From positions 1 through 28,620 of the forward strand of contig JAFWQM010000058.1 in assembly GCA_017509065.1 (NCBI GenBank): 28,620 bases of DNA, read 5' to 3'. Made by a program: the position numbers and the translations under genes. The DNA comes from Clostridia bacterium (GTDB taxonomy: Bacteria; Bacillota_A; Clostridia; Christensenellales; Aristaeellaceae). The notes below the pieces were generated by a model. The model saw only the letters and a list, made by a program, of their open reading frames with translations. It did no database searches and was not told the DNA's origin. This document shows positions 17,000-24,432 of the stretch, one piece after another; position 1 is the stretch's first letter; every line of letters starts with the position of its first letter.

Positions 17000-17980
17000 T
17001 CAGTCTGATGGCCGTTCTTCTTTCGTATTTTCCAGCGCTTGAAACAGCATCGGGAACACATCGTCAGTGTGGGCGGGAGCATTTGCTTTGGGCCCTGGGT
17101 AGAAATCCTTTTTTGAACAGCCGGCCCGTCCGCCGCCCGCGCAGGCACAGGCGCAGGCACAGGCACAGGAAGCGCAGGCGCAGGAGGACCGGGCGCAGCC
17201 GCCTGACCGGGTATGGGTATGGATAATCACAGGATGTCCGCCGCCAAAGCCGGAGCCGCCTCGGTAATTGTCGTTTCTTCCCGCAATCACCACGATGACG
17301 ATCACGCCGATGATGGTCAGGGAAAGCATCGCAAAGACGATGGCAAGCGTTTCACTTTCTTTATCCACTTTTGCGTTGGTGGACTGCTGATTTTCATCCA
17401 ACTGCATGAAATAGTTCCTGGGATAAACAACCTCCGTCCGAAGCCGCTCACCTTTCCGCAGGACGGTCTTCCAAAACAGATAGCCGTCCTCTGTCTTGTC
17501 AGCGTTGGACGATTGCACGCCCGCTGCGTTCCAGCGGATCACGGCGTTTTTCACTTCGATCTTGTCAAACCAGCCGGGGGTGAGGGAGAAGCGCACCGTA
17601 TCGCCATCCAGCACGAACAGATAAGACTGATGCAGGGAAAAATCGAAGGACACCGTTTCTCCCGCGTAATATTTCCGGTCAAAGGTGATTTTCACATAGG
17701 AGCCGCCGTCGGACAGGTATCCGATCTTTTTGATGTTATGAGAAATAGCGGCGAAGCTGTCGGCGTGCTGATTGGGAATGCCGATCTTCACCCATTCCAG
17801 GGGGCCTTCGGCTTTATCGTCCAGCACCAGCCAATCCACGTGATAGGTCAGGTCCGCCGTGCCATCCTCCCTCAATTGCACGCTGACGCCGTAATTCTGG
17901 ATCTCGTCCAGGTCCTTTGCGAAAGCGGAGAGGGGCAGCAGGCAAAGCAGCAGCGCGAACAAAACGAATATCTTTTTCAT
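17000..17980 (-). CDS. Membrane protein with extracellular DUF2207-like domain and nine-cysteine tail
   Basis: The 326-residue product has a signal peptide (1-21, LLPLSAFA), a beta-rich extracytoplasmic domain (22-210) resembling the N-terminal domain of DUF2207 proteins, one TM helix (about 211-234) and a predicted cytosolic tail. The tail has Gly-rich GGSGFGGGHP, a His/Thr stretch, then nine Cys between 262 and 288 (262, 267, 269, 272, 274, 276, 278, 280, 288), including CACACACAC, and ends GGGRAGCSKKDFY plus 32 residues. Its ATG overlaps the radical SAM stop codon by one base (TGATG), with AAGGAGG 7 bases upstream, so translation is coupled. I infer that the tail is the substrate of the radical SAM enzyme or binds metal; neither is proven. 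Confidence 0.82.
   Translation of the reverse strand: MKKIFVLFALLLCLLPLSAFAKDLDEIQNYGVSVQLREDGTADLTYHVDWLVLDDKAEGPLEWVKIGIPNQHADSFAAISHNIKKIGYLSDGGSYVKITFDRKYYAGETVSFDFSLHQSYLFVLDGDTVRFSLTPGWFDKIEVKNAVIRWNAAGVQSSNADKTEDGYLFWKTVLRKGERLRTEVVYPRNYFMQLDENQQSTNAKVDKESETLAIVFAMLSLTIIGVIVIVVIAGRNDNYRGGSGFGGGHPVIIHTHTRSGGCARSSCACASCACACACACAGGGRAGCSKKDFYPGPKANAPAHTDDVFPMLFQALENTKEERPSD
17135..17187. repeat. Short degenerate GGCACA/GGCGCA tandem repeat inside the Cys-tail coding region
   Basis: Near-perfect 6-base units encode alternating Ala-Cys on the minus strand. Codons alternate between TGC and TGT and between GCC, GCG and GCT, so the protein pattern rather than the DNA repeat seems to be conserved. 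Such a tract can change length by slippage in steps of one Cys-Ala pair. Confidence 0.6.
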
Positions 17981-19341
17981 CAGCAGCCCTCCTTTTTCAG
18001 CGGGCATTCATGGGTCATTTTTGCGGAATAGTCACGGATCGCCGCGGCGGCGGGGCTGTTCCAGATACGCTTCCAATCATCCTTGAGCAGATTGCCCAAG
18101 GGCTTGTCCGACAGCCAGCTCTGGCAGGGCACCACATCGCCGTTGGGAGCCACAGCCATATTGGAAAGGCAGGCTCCGCAGGAGGGCACCATGAGGCCCA
18201 GCTCCCGCAGGGTTTCCTCCTTCACCCAGCCGGGGGACGTGAAGGAAAGCTCCATTTCGTTTTCGGCGCAGTACGCGGCGGCGGCGGACAGGGTATCGGT
18301 GAGCTGCGCTTCGGTCAGCTGCGTGGCCCGGCTGTCCTCGGCCCTGGCGTTGCCGGTGAGGATCAGGCTGGAGCAGGATACATAGCCCACACCCAGATCC
18401 CGCAGCACCTTCAGCGTGTCCACGTATTCCCCGGCGTTCAGGCTGCACAGGGGCGTGTTCACGCTGACGCTGAGGCCCGCCTTCAGTGCGTTGTTCAGGC
18501 CCTCCATGGTTTTATGATGATTCTGCGCGCCCACCAGGATGTTGTGGGCGGCTTCCTCGGCGGAATACAGGGTGATTTGGGTGCTGTCCAGGCTGGCGTC
18601 GTACAAGGCGCGGACCAGGTCCGCCGTCAGGTTCACGCCGTTGGTGTTCAGCCGGGTCACGAACCATTGGGCGTATTCCACCAGCTCCACCAGATCGCTG
18701 CGCAGGGTGGGCTCCCCGCCCGTGAAGGTCAGCTGGGGAATGTTGGCTTTTTTGCAGGCGTCGATCACCCGCTTCCATTCCGCTGTGGTCAGTTCTTTCA
18801 CTTCCGCTTCGGGCTGGCCGGCAGCGTAGCAATGCAGGCATTTTTGATTGCAGTGCCAGTGGCCATCCTTCGTCATGGCGGACACCATCAGATCCATCCG
18901 ATGAGGCGCGGTCATGTAAGGCGCGTATTCACCCAGGGACAGATACCCGATCTCCGTTTCCGGCTTCCGTCCGTATGCCACGTCCATCAGCGCTCTCAGC
19001 ATGGTTTCCAGATCCCTGTGGATGTTTTCACGGGGCGTTCTGGGAAACACGTGGCAGGTATCGCTTACCGTATGCTCCACGATCCTGTCCATGTCCTCCT
19101 GGGCCAGGGGCTGATCCGGAAGCTGATTCACCTGCGTGATGAAATTATTCAGCAGCACCGTCCAGCTTGGATTCACCGGAATGATGTCCTGCCCGTTGAG
19201 AATGACCACAGACGGCTCCTTCATAGGATGCTTAGGGGGCACCAGATGGATGCGCACCACACCGGGACCGCGTGGATTCAGCGTAGTATGCGATACACTG
19301 GTGAAATTGTTTTTCATGTATTTCCATTCCCGTAAATTCAT
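17980..19341 (-). CDS. Radical SAM/SPASM enzyme, probable peptide or protein modifier
   Basis: The 453-residue product starts at ATG 19341, with AGGAGG 5 bases upstream, although the frame is open further. It has an N-terminal region of about 160 residues containing a PqqD-like stretch (VVILNGQDIIPVNPSWTVLL, 45-64) that might be a recognition domain. The radical SAM core follows, with Cys164, Cys168 and Cys171 (CNQKCLHC) and GGEP (208-211). A C-terminal SPASM/twitch domain has Cys388, 391 and 406 in CGACLSNMAVAPNGDVVPC, then LGNLL, IW, and HEC and GC at the end (446, 453). SPASM enzymes use extra Fe-S clusters to modify peptides or proteins, often forming Cys thioethers. It overlaps the Cys-tail gene by one base, making that protein the likely target. 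Confidence 0.88.
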   Translation of the reverse strand: MNLREWKYMKNNFTSVSHTTLNPRGPGVVRIHLVPPKHPMKEPSVVILNGQDIIPVNPSWTVLLNNFITQVNQLPDQPLAQEDMDRIVEHTVSDTCHVFPRTPRENIHRDLETMLRALMDVAYGRKPETEIGYLSLGEYAPYMTAPHRMDLMVSAMTKDGHWHCNQKCLHCYAAGQPEAEVKELTTAEWKRVIDACKKANIPQLTFTGGEPTLRSDLVELVEYAQWFVTRLNTNGVNLTADLVRALYDASLDSTQITLYSAEEAAHNILVGAQNHHKTMEGLNNALKAGLSVSVNTPLCSLNAGEYVDTLKVLRDLGVGYVSCSSLILTGNARAEDSRATQLTEAQLTDTLSAAAAYCAENEMELSFTSPGWVKEETLRELGLMVPSCGACLSNMAVAPNGDVVPCQSWLSDKPLGNLLKDDWKRIWNSPAAAAIRDYSAKMTHECPLKKEGC

Positions 19342-19392
19342 AGCGCCCTCCTGCGACGTTTCAATTTCCATCATGGACTGCCTCACGATCCT

Positions 19393-19421
19393 ATGATACC
19401 AAATCTGAAATGGCGTGACAA
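19393..19421 (-). promoter_or_regulatory. Promoter of the radical SAM/Cys-tail operon
   Basis: On the minus strand TTGTCA (19421-19416), a 17-base spacer and TATCAT (19398-19393), each one base from consensus. It lies 52 bases upstream of the ATG at 19341, which supports that start over upstream ones. Confidence 0.75.
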
Positions 19422-19536
19422 GAGAAACTGTCCCAAATGTCATAAGAAGTGATTCAATTATCATGAGATTCTTTTTGCCACCTTGTCCGGCAGCAATCCA
19501 AATTCTTTTGCGCGGACAGCAAAGGAAAATTCTATC

Positions 19537-19863
19537 TCATACTAACTTTAAAAATATCAAATATCCATTTACGTCCAGTGATGCGTTTAATAGTATCTTG
19601 GTAAGTGAGCAGATAGTATCACATAGGCGATCAACGACTTTACCAAGCGTGATAAAAACCTCATTACGGAAACCATCGGTACGGATTTCGCGCCAAACCT
19701 GCTCAATCGGATTCATTTCAGGGGTATAAGGAGGAATATACTGGAGATGGATATTGTTTGGCACGGATAAAGTCTTCGATTTATGCCAGGGAGCGCCATC
19801 GCAAATCAGCAGAACTTGATCATCGGTATACTGTTCCGAGAGGGCCTTGAGAAAGGTTTTCAT
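19537..19863 (-). pseudogene. IS630-family transposase C-terminal remnant
   Basis: The 108-residue frame contains VLLICDGAPWHKSK (second catalytic Asp) and PPYTPEMNPIEQVWREIR (catalytic Glu), the C-terminal half of IS630/DDE_3 transposases. The upstream half with the first Asp and the helix-turn-helix is absent: only about 80 bases separate the frame from a terminator-like hairpin. It is therefore an inactive fragment, although some IS630 elements split the transposase into two frames and the missing half might have been lost by deletion. Confidence 0.8.
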
Positions 19864-19935
19864 ATCCTTCCGTTTTTCCTCTATTTACCATTTTAGTGCT
19901 TCTTTTCTATATCTGCCCTTTTATTCAGTGTTTTC

Positions 19936-19973
19936 TTAAAAAGGACTGCCTCATTTTTTTAGTGAGACAGCCC
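19936..19973 (-). terminator. Terminator-like hairpin, probably IS-derived
   Basis: On the minus strand GGGCTGTCTCA pairs completely with TGAGGCAGTCC if two G-U wobbles are allowed, with a 9-base AT-rich loop and TTTTTAAG after it. On the plus strand the same positions are mismatches, so it works only as minus-strand RNA. No minus-strand gene lies upstream, so it is likely an IS end or an orphan. Confidence 0.5.
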
Positions 19974-19976
19974 CGC

Positions 19977-20007
19977 GTTACTGCGAAGCCGAAGGCTGAG
20001 CAGTAAC
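19977..20007. repeat. Strong palindromic hairpin next to the IS630 remnant
   Basis: GTTACTGC (19977-19984) and GCAGTAAC (20000-20007) are perfect inverse complements and enclose a second stem AGCC-GAA-GGCT. It lies just upstream of the proS promoter. It looks like a small dispersed palindromic unit or an IS relic. Confidence 0.5.
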
Positions 20008-20036
20008 AAAAAGCCTTAGAATATTTTTTGAAAAGG

Positions 20037-20065
20037 TTGCAATTCTATTTCGGTTGTTATATAAT
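20037..20065 (+). promoter_or_regulatory. Promoter of proS
   Basis: TTGCAA (20037-20042), a 17-base spacer and TATAAT (20060-20065). It lies just upstream of the T-box leader. Confidence 0.8.
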
Positions 20066-20080
20066 GCTTCGTGTTACAGG

Positions 20081-20298
20081 CAATGCACGGGAACATGCCG
20101 CCATTTTTCCAGAGAGTGCGTCCATGGCTGAAAGCGCGCAACGGCAGGCAATCCCGCCCGTGGGCCAGCGGCCAATCCCCGCCGGGACGCTCCCGTTACA
20201 GGGCGCAATGAGCCGGGCGCTTCCTGGAAAGCGCCAAGCAAGGTGGTACCGCGAAGCAAGCCTTCGTCCCTGCAAAGGAACGGAGGGTTTATTTTTTG
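20081..20298 (+). promoter_or_regulatory. T-box riboswitch, proline-type, controlling proS
   Basis: The leader contains the diagnostic T-box sequence AAGGTGGTACCGCG (20240-20253). A terminator follows: CCTTCGTCC (20261-20269) paired with GGAACGGAGG (20277-20286), then a T-rich run. The Stem I base is CACGGG (20086-20091) with CCCGTG (20157-20162). On the 3' side of the internal loop, CCC (20153-20155) followed by G fits a proline specifier codon read by tRNA-Pro(GGG). AGAGAGTGCG and GGCTGAAAG (20111-20133) fall in the upper Stem I, and CCCGTTACAGGG (20192-20203) fits Stem III. Uncharged tRNA-Pro should favour the antiterminator and switch on proS. The CCC assignment is my structural reading; the T-box call is firm. 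Confidence 0.9.
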
Positions 20299-20314
20299 AG
20301 GAGGGAACCAATTC

Positions 20315-21757
20315 ATGGCGAAGGAAAAGAAACAGGAATTTGTGCAGCACATTACACCCCGGGACGAAAACTTCTCCCAGTGGTATACCGACGTGGTCAC
20401 CCAGACCGACCTCATGGACTACACCCCCGTGCGCGGCTGCATGGCGCTCAAGCCCTACGGCAACCGCATCTGGGAGCTGATTCATGAGCAGCTGGACCAG
20501 ATGTTCAAGGATACCGGCCACGAAAACGTGTCCATGCCCATGCTGATTCCCGAATCCCTGCTGCTGAAGGAAGCCGACCACGTGGAAGGCTTCGCGCCCG
20601 AAGTCGCCTGGGTCACCCAGGGCGGTACGGAGAAATTGCAGGAGCGCCTGGCGGTTCGTCCCACCAGCGAAACCATTTTCTGCACCATGTTCTCCAAGTG
20701 GGTACAGTCCTACCGCGACCTGCCCCTCAAGTACAACCAGTGGTGCTCTGTGATGCGCTGGGAAAAGACCACCCGCCCCTTCCTGCGCACGGCGGAATTC
20801 TGGTGGCAGGAGGGCCACACCGTCCACGCCACCGCTGAGGAAGCGGAAGAAGAAACCCAGATGATGCTGAACGTCTATAAGACCTTCTGCGAAAAAAACC
20901 TGGCCATCCCCGTGTTCGCGGGTCAGAAGAGCGATAAGGAAAAGTTCGCCGGGGCTCAGGCCACCTATTCCGTGGAAGCCATGATGCAGGACGGCAAGGC
21001 GCTCCAGGCGGGCACCAGCCACAATTTCGGCACCAACTTTGCCGTGCCCTTCAACATCCAGTATTTAAGCAAGGACAGCAAGCTGGAATACTGCCACGAA
21101 ACGAGCTGGGGCGTCAGCACCCGCCTGATCGGCGCCATCATCATGACCCACGGCGACGAGCGCGGCCTGAAGCTGCCCCCCATGATTGCCCCCTTCCAGG
21201 CGGTCATCCTGCCCATCGCGGCCCACAAGGGCGGCGTGATGGAAAAATGCGAGGAAGCGTTCAATACGCTGAAAGCCGCCGGCATCCGTGTGAAGCTGGA
21301 CGACCGGGACAACGTGTCTCCCGGCTGGAAGTTCAACGAATGGGAGCTGAAGGGCGTGCCCGTACGCGTCGAGCTGGGGCCCAAGGACATCGAAAACGGC
21401 GTGGCCACCGTAATGCGCCGCGACACCTTTGAAAAGACCACCATCCCCCTGGACAACCTGACGGAAGAAATCAAAAAGCTGCTGGAGGACATTCAGCAGA
21501 ACATGTACAAGATCGCCGACGAATTCCGCCTGGCCCACACCAAGGACGTCCACAATTACGACGAACTGAAGGCCCAGGTGGAGGGCGGCTATGCCCGCGC
21601 CATGTGGTGCGGCGACCGCGCCTGCGAGGACAAGATCAAGGAGGAAACCAACGCCACCTCCCGCAACATGCCCTTCGACCAGACGCCCTTCGGCGACACC
21701 TGCGTCTGCTGCGGACGCAAGGCCAATAAGGTCATGTACTTCGCCAAGGCTTATTGA
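20315..21757 (+). CDS. proS: Prolyl-tRNA synthetase, archaeal/eukaryote-like type
   Basis: The 480-residue class II synthetase charges tRNA-Pro in the cytosol. It shows AVRPTSET, motif 2 RTAEFWWQEGHT, motif 3 MTHGDERGLKLPP, an HGTP anticodon-binding domain (QAVILPIAAH to GVPVRVELGPKDIENG) and a C-terminal zinc-like domain with CGDRACEDKIKEET and CVCCGRKA. It ends in the terminal Tyr (YFAKAY) typical of this type. The length matches the short archaeal form lacking the bacterial editing domain. GGAGGG lies 9 bases before the ATG. Expression is under the upstream T-box. Confidence 0.96.
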   Translation: MAKEKKQEFVQHITPRDENFSQWYTDVVTQTDLMDYTPVRGCMALKPYGNRIWELIHEQLDQMFKDTGHENVSMPMLIPESLLLKEADHVEGFAPEVAWVTQGGTEKLQERLAVRPTSETIFCTMFSKWVQSYRDLPLKYNQWCSVMRWEKTTRPFLRTAEFWWQEGHTVHATAEEAEEETQMMLNVYKTFCEKNLAIPVFAGQKSDKEKFAGAQATYSVEAMMQDGKALQAGTSHNFGTNFAVPFNIQYLSKDSKLEYCHETSWGVSTRLIGAIIMTHGDERGLKLPPMIAPFQAVILPIAAHKGGVMEKCEEAFNTLKAAGIRVKLDDRDNVSPGWKFNEWELKGVPVRVELGPKDIENGVATVMRRDTFEKTTIPLDNLTEEIKKLLEDIQQNMYKIADEFRLAHTKDVHNYDELKAQVEGGYARAMWCGDRACEDKIKEETNATSRNMPFDQTPFGDTCVCCGRKANKVMYFAKAY

Positions 21758-21787
21758 TTATTGACATAGCGTAAATACCGGTTCATT

Positions 21788-21830
21788 GACCAGGCGGATT
21801 TGTCAGGAATCAAGTCTGCCTGGTCTTTTT
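21788..21830 (+). terminator. Rho-independent terminator of proS
   Basis: GACCAGGCGGA pairs with TCTGCCTGGTC (one G-U wobble), extended by a TTG/CAA inner stem, and is followed by TTTTTCTC. It lies 30 bases after the proS stop. The minus strand lacks a T-run, so I see no clear terminator for the converging MMPL gene. Confidence 0.85.
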
Positions 21831-21881
21831 CTCATTGATCGCCTCGTACTCCGCTTCTGTTATCTGGAATCGTTTCATCTT

Positions 21882-24083
21882 CTATGTTTTCTTTCTGCGT
21901 ATAATCAGCCGATCCATTGCTGCCAGCAAGCCGGGAAGCATGAACAAGATCACCAGAATCGCCGAAAGGGCCCCTATTCCGATGGTCCGGCAGATTTCGG
22001 CTATTGTCGGATCCGGGTAGGTGTAGCCGAAGATTCCCGTGATCAGCACAATGATCAGCCCGGACGTCATGATCGAATGAATGGAGCCGTCATAGGCCGC
22101 TTTCAGCGAGTCGGGAGGTTCGAGACGGTTCCGGCTTTCCCGGTAGTAATTGGTAAATAAAATGCCGTAGTCAATCGTCGCCCCCATCAGGATACATTCA
22201 ACAATAAGCAGCGCCAGGAAGTATATCTGATACCCCTGCCATCCGATCACTGTGACGGTAACATACACGCCGCACTGAACGATCAGAACAAGAAGCGCCG
22301 GAACGATGAAGGAGCGGGAGGAAATCAGCACGATCAGGAAGATCGCCGCGGCCGTCAGCATCGTAATCGTCCACAGCTCTCCGGTAAAGGAGTTCTGCAT
22401 TTCATAGCTCATGGCTGAATTGCCGATAAGATAGTATTTTCCCGTCAGACTGTTTCCCGCCTCCGTCAGCATCGTCATGAACCGCTCTGTCTGTTCTGAT
22501 TCGACGGGAAGGTTTGAATAAACAATCATCCGCGACCAGCGGTCGGATTTCAGCATGCTCATGCCGCTGTCCAGCTTTTCTTTCGCTCCGGAAATCGTTT
22601 CCCGGATTTGGGGACTGATCATTCTTCCGAACAGCGGATTGCTCAGGAGCGTATCCTTCACATAGCTGAACAGTTCCGGTATTGTCAGTTTTTGATCTTC
22701 CTTGGGAACGGATGAGCCAGCATAATAAAACGTGTAAACCGTATTCAGCATGGCAGGGTCAAAGTCCATGCCCTCTCCCATATCGAACCCCATACCGCTG
22801 AACTCATCCAGCGCTTTTGCCAGTTCATCCGCGGAATATGCTTTCCCGAACAGGTTCGGGTATCCGATGACCTGGGTCACGCCGTTATAATTCCTGAAGG
22901 TATCCGCCAGTTCCGCCATTGCTTCCTCATCACGGTTTTCATAAACGATGACCAGCATATTTTCCGGCGGGAAAATATCCGCGATGCGGTCCACCTTCGA
23001 CAGCGTATAGGCGATCGGCGTGCTGCCCTGCAGGAAGAAAAAAACTCCAAACATTACAATGAATCCGATGGCCAGAACATACCGCCATTTGTAGCTGAAA
23101 CGGGAAAGCCAGCCCATGGAGAAACGGACCGTCCTTTTTTCGGTGCGTTCGATTAGGCCGTCCCCCCTAATGACAATGCCCGGCAGTACGGTCAGTACGC
23201 AAATCAGGCTGATCAGCACGCCCTTGGCCAGAACGAAGCCCAGATCCATTCCGATCTTGAAGTGCATGAACGCCAGCGCAAACAGCCCGACAGCCGTCGT
23301 CATGGCGCTGCTTGCGATGGAGGCGAAACAGTTTTTAAGCGCGGAAGCCATCGCTTCGGTTTTATTCAGCCCCATGGCTTTTTCCTGCCGGTAACGGTTC
23401 ATCAGCATAATGGAGTAGTCAATGGAAAGCACCAGCTGCAAAACCGCCGCGATGGAGGAAGTGACATAGGAGACCTCGCCGAGAAAGATATTCGTTCCCT
23501 CGTTGATGATCACTGCCATTCCGATATTGATCAGGAACAGGACAGGTTCAAACCAGGAATTGCACATGATAAGCAGGAGGATAATCAAAATGATGCCGGC
23601 GCCTACAAACAGCCAGATCGGCATTTCGTCCACGCCTGGATTATCATTCTGGTACACGATATGATATTCCTGGAAGTCTTTCTCCAGCGCGGCTTCGATG
23701 GATCGTTCTTCCGGTGATCCGTAATCCCGGGAAGTGCTGATGACAAACAGTGAATAAGCCCCTTTGTGATATTTGTCACTGCTGTCATGCGCCACGCTTT
23801 CCACATAGGGAATCATGCGAAGCTTTTCCAGGAGCTCTGTTTCATTCTCTGTTTCGAGTCCTTCCGCCATCACCCGGATGCTTTTGTCCGCCCCCATGGA
23901 CGGGAACTCCGCTTCCATGACATCCATGCCGATTTTCATGGCGGAATCGTCCGGCAGATATTTTGTCATATCATAATTGACCTTCACATGCAAAAAAAGC
24001 ACAGCGCAGAGAACAGACAGGGCAATCATCAGGCCCAAAATCCAATACCGGCGGGAAACAATCAATGAGGAAACTTTCTTCAT
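21882..24083 (-). CDS. MMPL/RND-superfamily membrane transporter
   Basis: The 733-residue protein has the two-fold RND/MMPL layout: TM1 near 14-34 and a large extracytoplasmic domain (about 35-170). TM2-6 include LSIDYSIMLMNRYRQE, TM7 is near 315-335, a second large external domain lies at 340-560, and TM8-12 include GATIDYGILFTNYYRE. The two DY motifs are the usual proton-relay Asp positions in TM4 and TM10. By family it exports lipids or hydrophobic compounds, driven by the proton gradient. ATG 24083 has GGAGG 8 bases upstream; the frame is open further but lacks such a site. No dedicated regulator or partner is adjacent, so the substrate is unknown. Confidence 0.88.
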   Translation of the reverse strand: MKKVSSLIVSRRYWILGLMIALSVLCAVLFLHVKVNYDMTKYLPDDSAMKIGMDVMEAEFPSMGADKSIRVMAEGLETENETELLEKLRMIPYVESVAHDSSDKYHKGAYSLFVISTSRDYGSPEERSIEAALEKDFQEYHIVYQNDNPGVDEMPIWLFVGAGIILIILLLIMCNSWFEPVLFLINIGMAVIINEGTNIFLGEVSYVTSSIAAVLQLVLSIDYSIMLMNRYRQEKAMGLNKTEAMASALKNCFASIASSAMTTAVGLFALAFMHFKIGMDLGFVLAKGVLISLICVLTVLPGIVIRGDGLIERTEKRTVRFSMGWLSRFSYKWRYVLAIGFIVMFGVFFFLQGSTPIAYTLSKVDRIADIFPPENMLVIVYENRDEEAMAELADTFRNYNGVTQVIGYPNLFGKAYSADELAKALDEFSGMGFDMGEGMDFDPAMLNTVYTFYYAGSSVPKEDQKLTIPELFSYVKDTLLSNPLFGRMISPQIRETISGAKEKLDSGMSMLKSDRWSRMIVYSNLPVESEQTERFMTMLTEAGNSLTGKYYLIGNSAMSYEMQNSFTGELWTITMLTAAAIFLIVLISSRSFIVPALLVLIVQCGVYVTVTVIGWQGYQIYFLALLIVECILMGATIDYGILFTNYYRESRNRLEPPDSLKAAYDGSIHSIMTSGLIIVLITGIFGYTYPDPTIAEICRTIGIGALSAILVILFMLPGLLAAMDRLIIRRKKT

Positions 24084-24188
24084 GCATATACCTCCGGAAA
24101 GGGGTGAAGTTTCAAAGCGGATAACGGAAAACATTTCAAAAGATCATATACCTGAGACGAAAGCGGAATTTCGTCGCTCCCACAAATT

Positions 24189-24217
24189 ATTGTAACATAA
24201 CTGGTGTTTCTTTTCCA
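24189..24217 (-). promoter_or_regulatory. Likely promoter of the MMPL gene
   Basis: On the minus strand TGGAAA, a 17-base spacer and TACAAT. The leader downstream can fold GACGAAA/TTTCGTC (24156-24175) before the ribosome site. The remaining 24220-24430 region is very AT-rich with several TATAAT-like strings, but I cannot pick one promoter for the MATE pseudogene. Confidence 0.5.
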
Positions 24218-24432
24218 GGCTTTATTTCATCCCAAAAAAGGGCTGGTGCGCAACTCCCAATATAATATAGAGATGTATAATGGGTTTCGGTTTGAAATAC
24301 AAAATAAATATTATAATTTTCCAATAAATATATAAATATAACTGTTCATACTGCGGTATATTGGGGGCACAGCGGAGGACAGGAAAAACGTGATCTCTGC
24401 TGGAAATGAAGGATTACGGAGGAGCGCAGAGC

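Noticed and set aside
17135..17187. CRISPR-like or satellite array
   Set aside because: Units are 6 bases without spacers and encode the Ala-Cys run of a protein tail.
17917..19335. 472-codon plus-strand frame opposite the radical SAM gene
   Set aside because: Antisense shadow: the minus strand holds a full SPASM enzyme with its own promoter and ribosome site.
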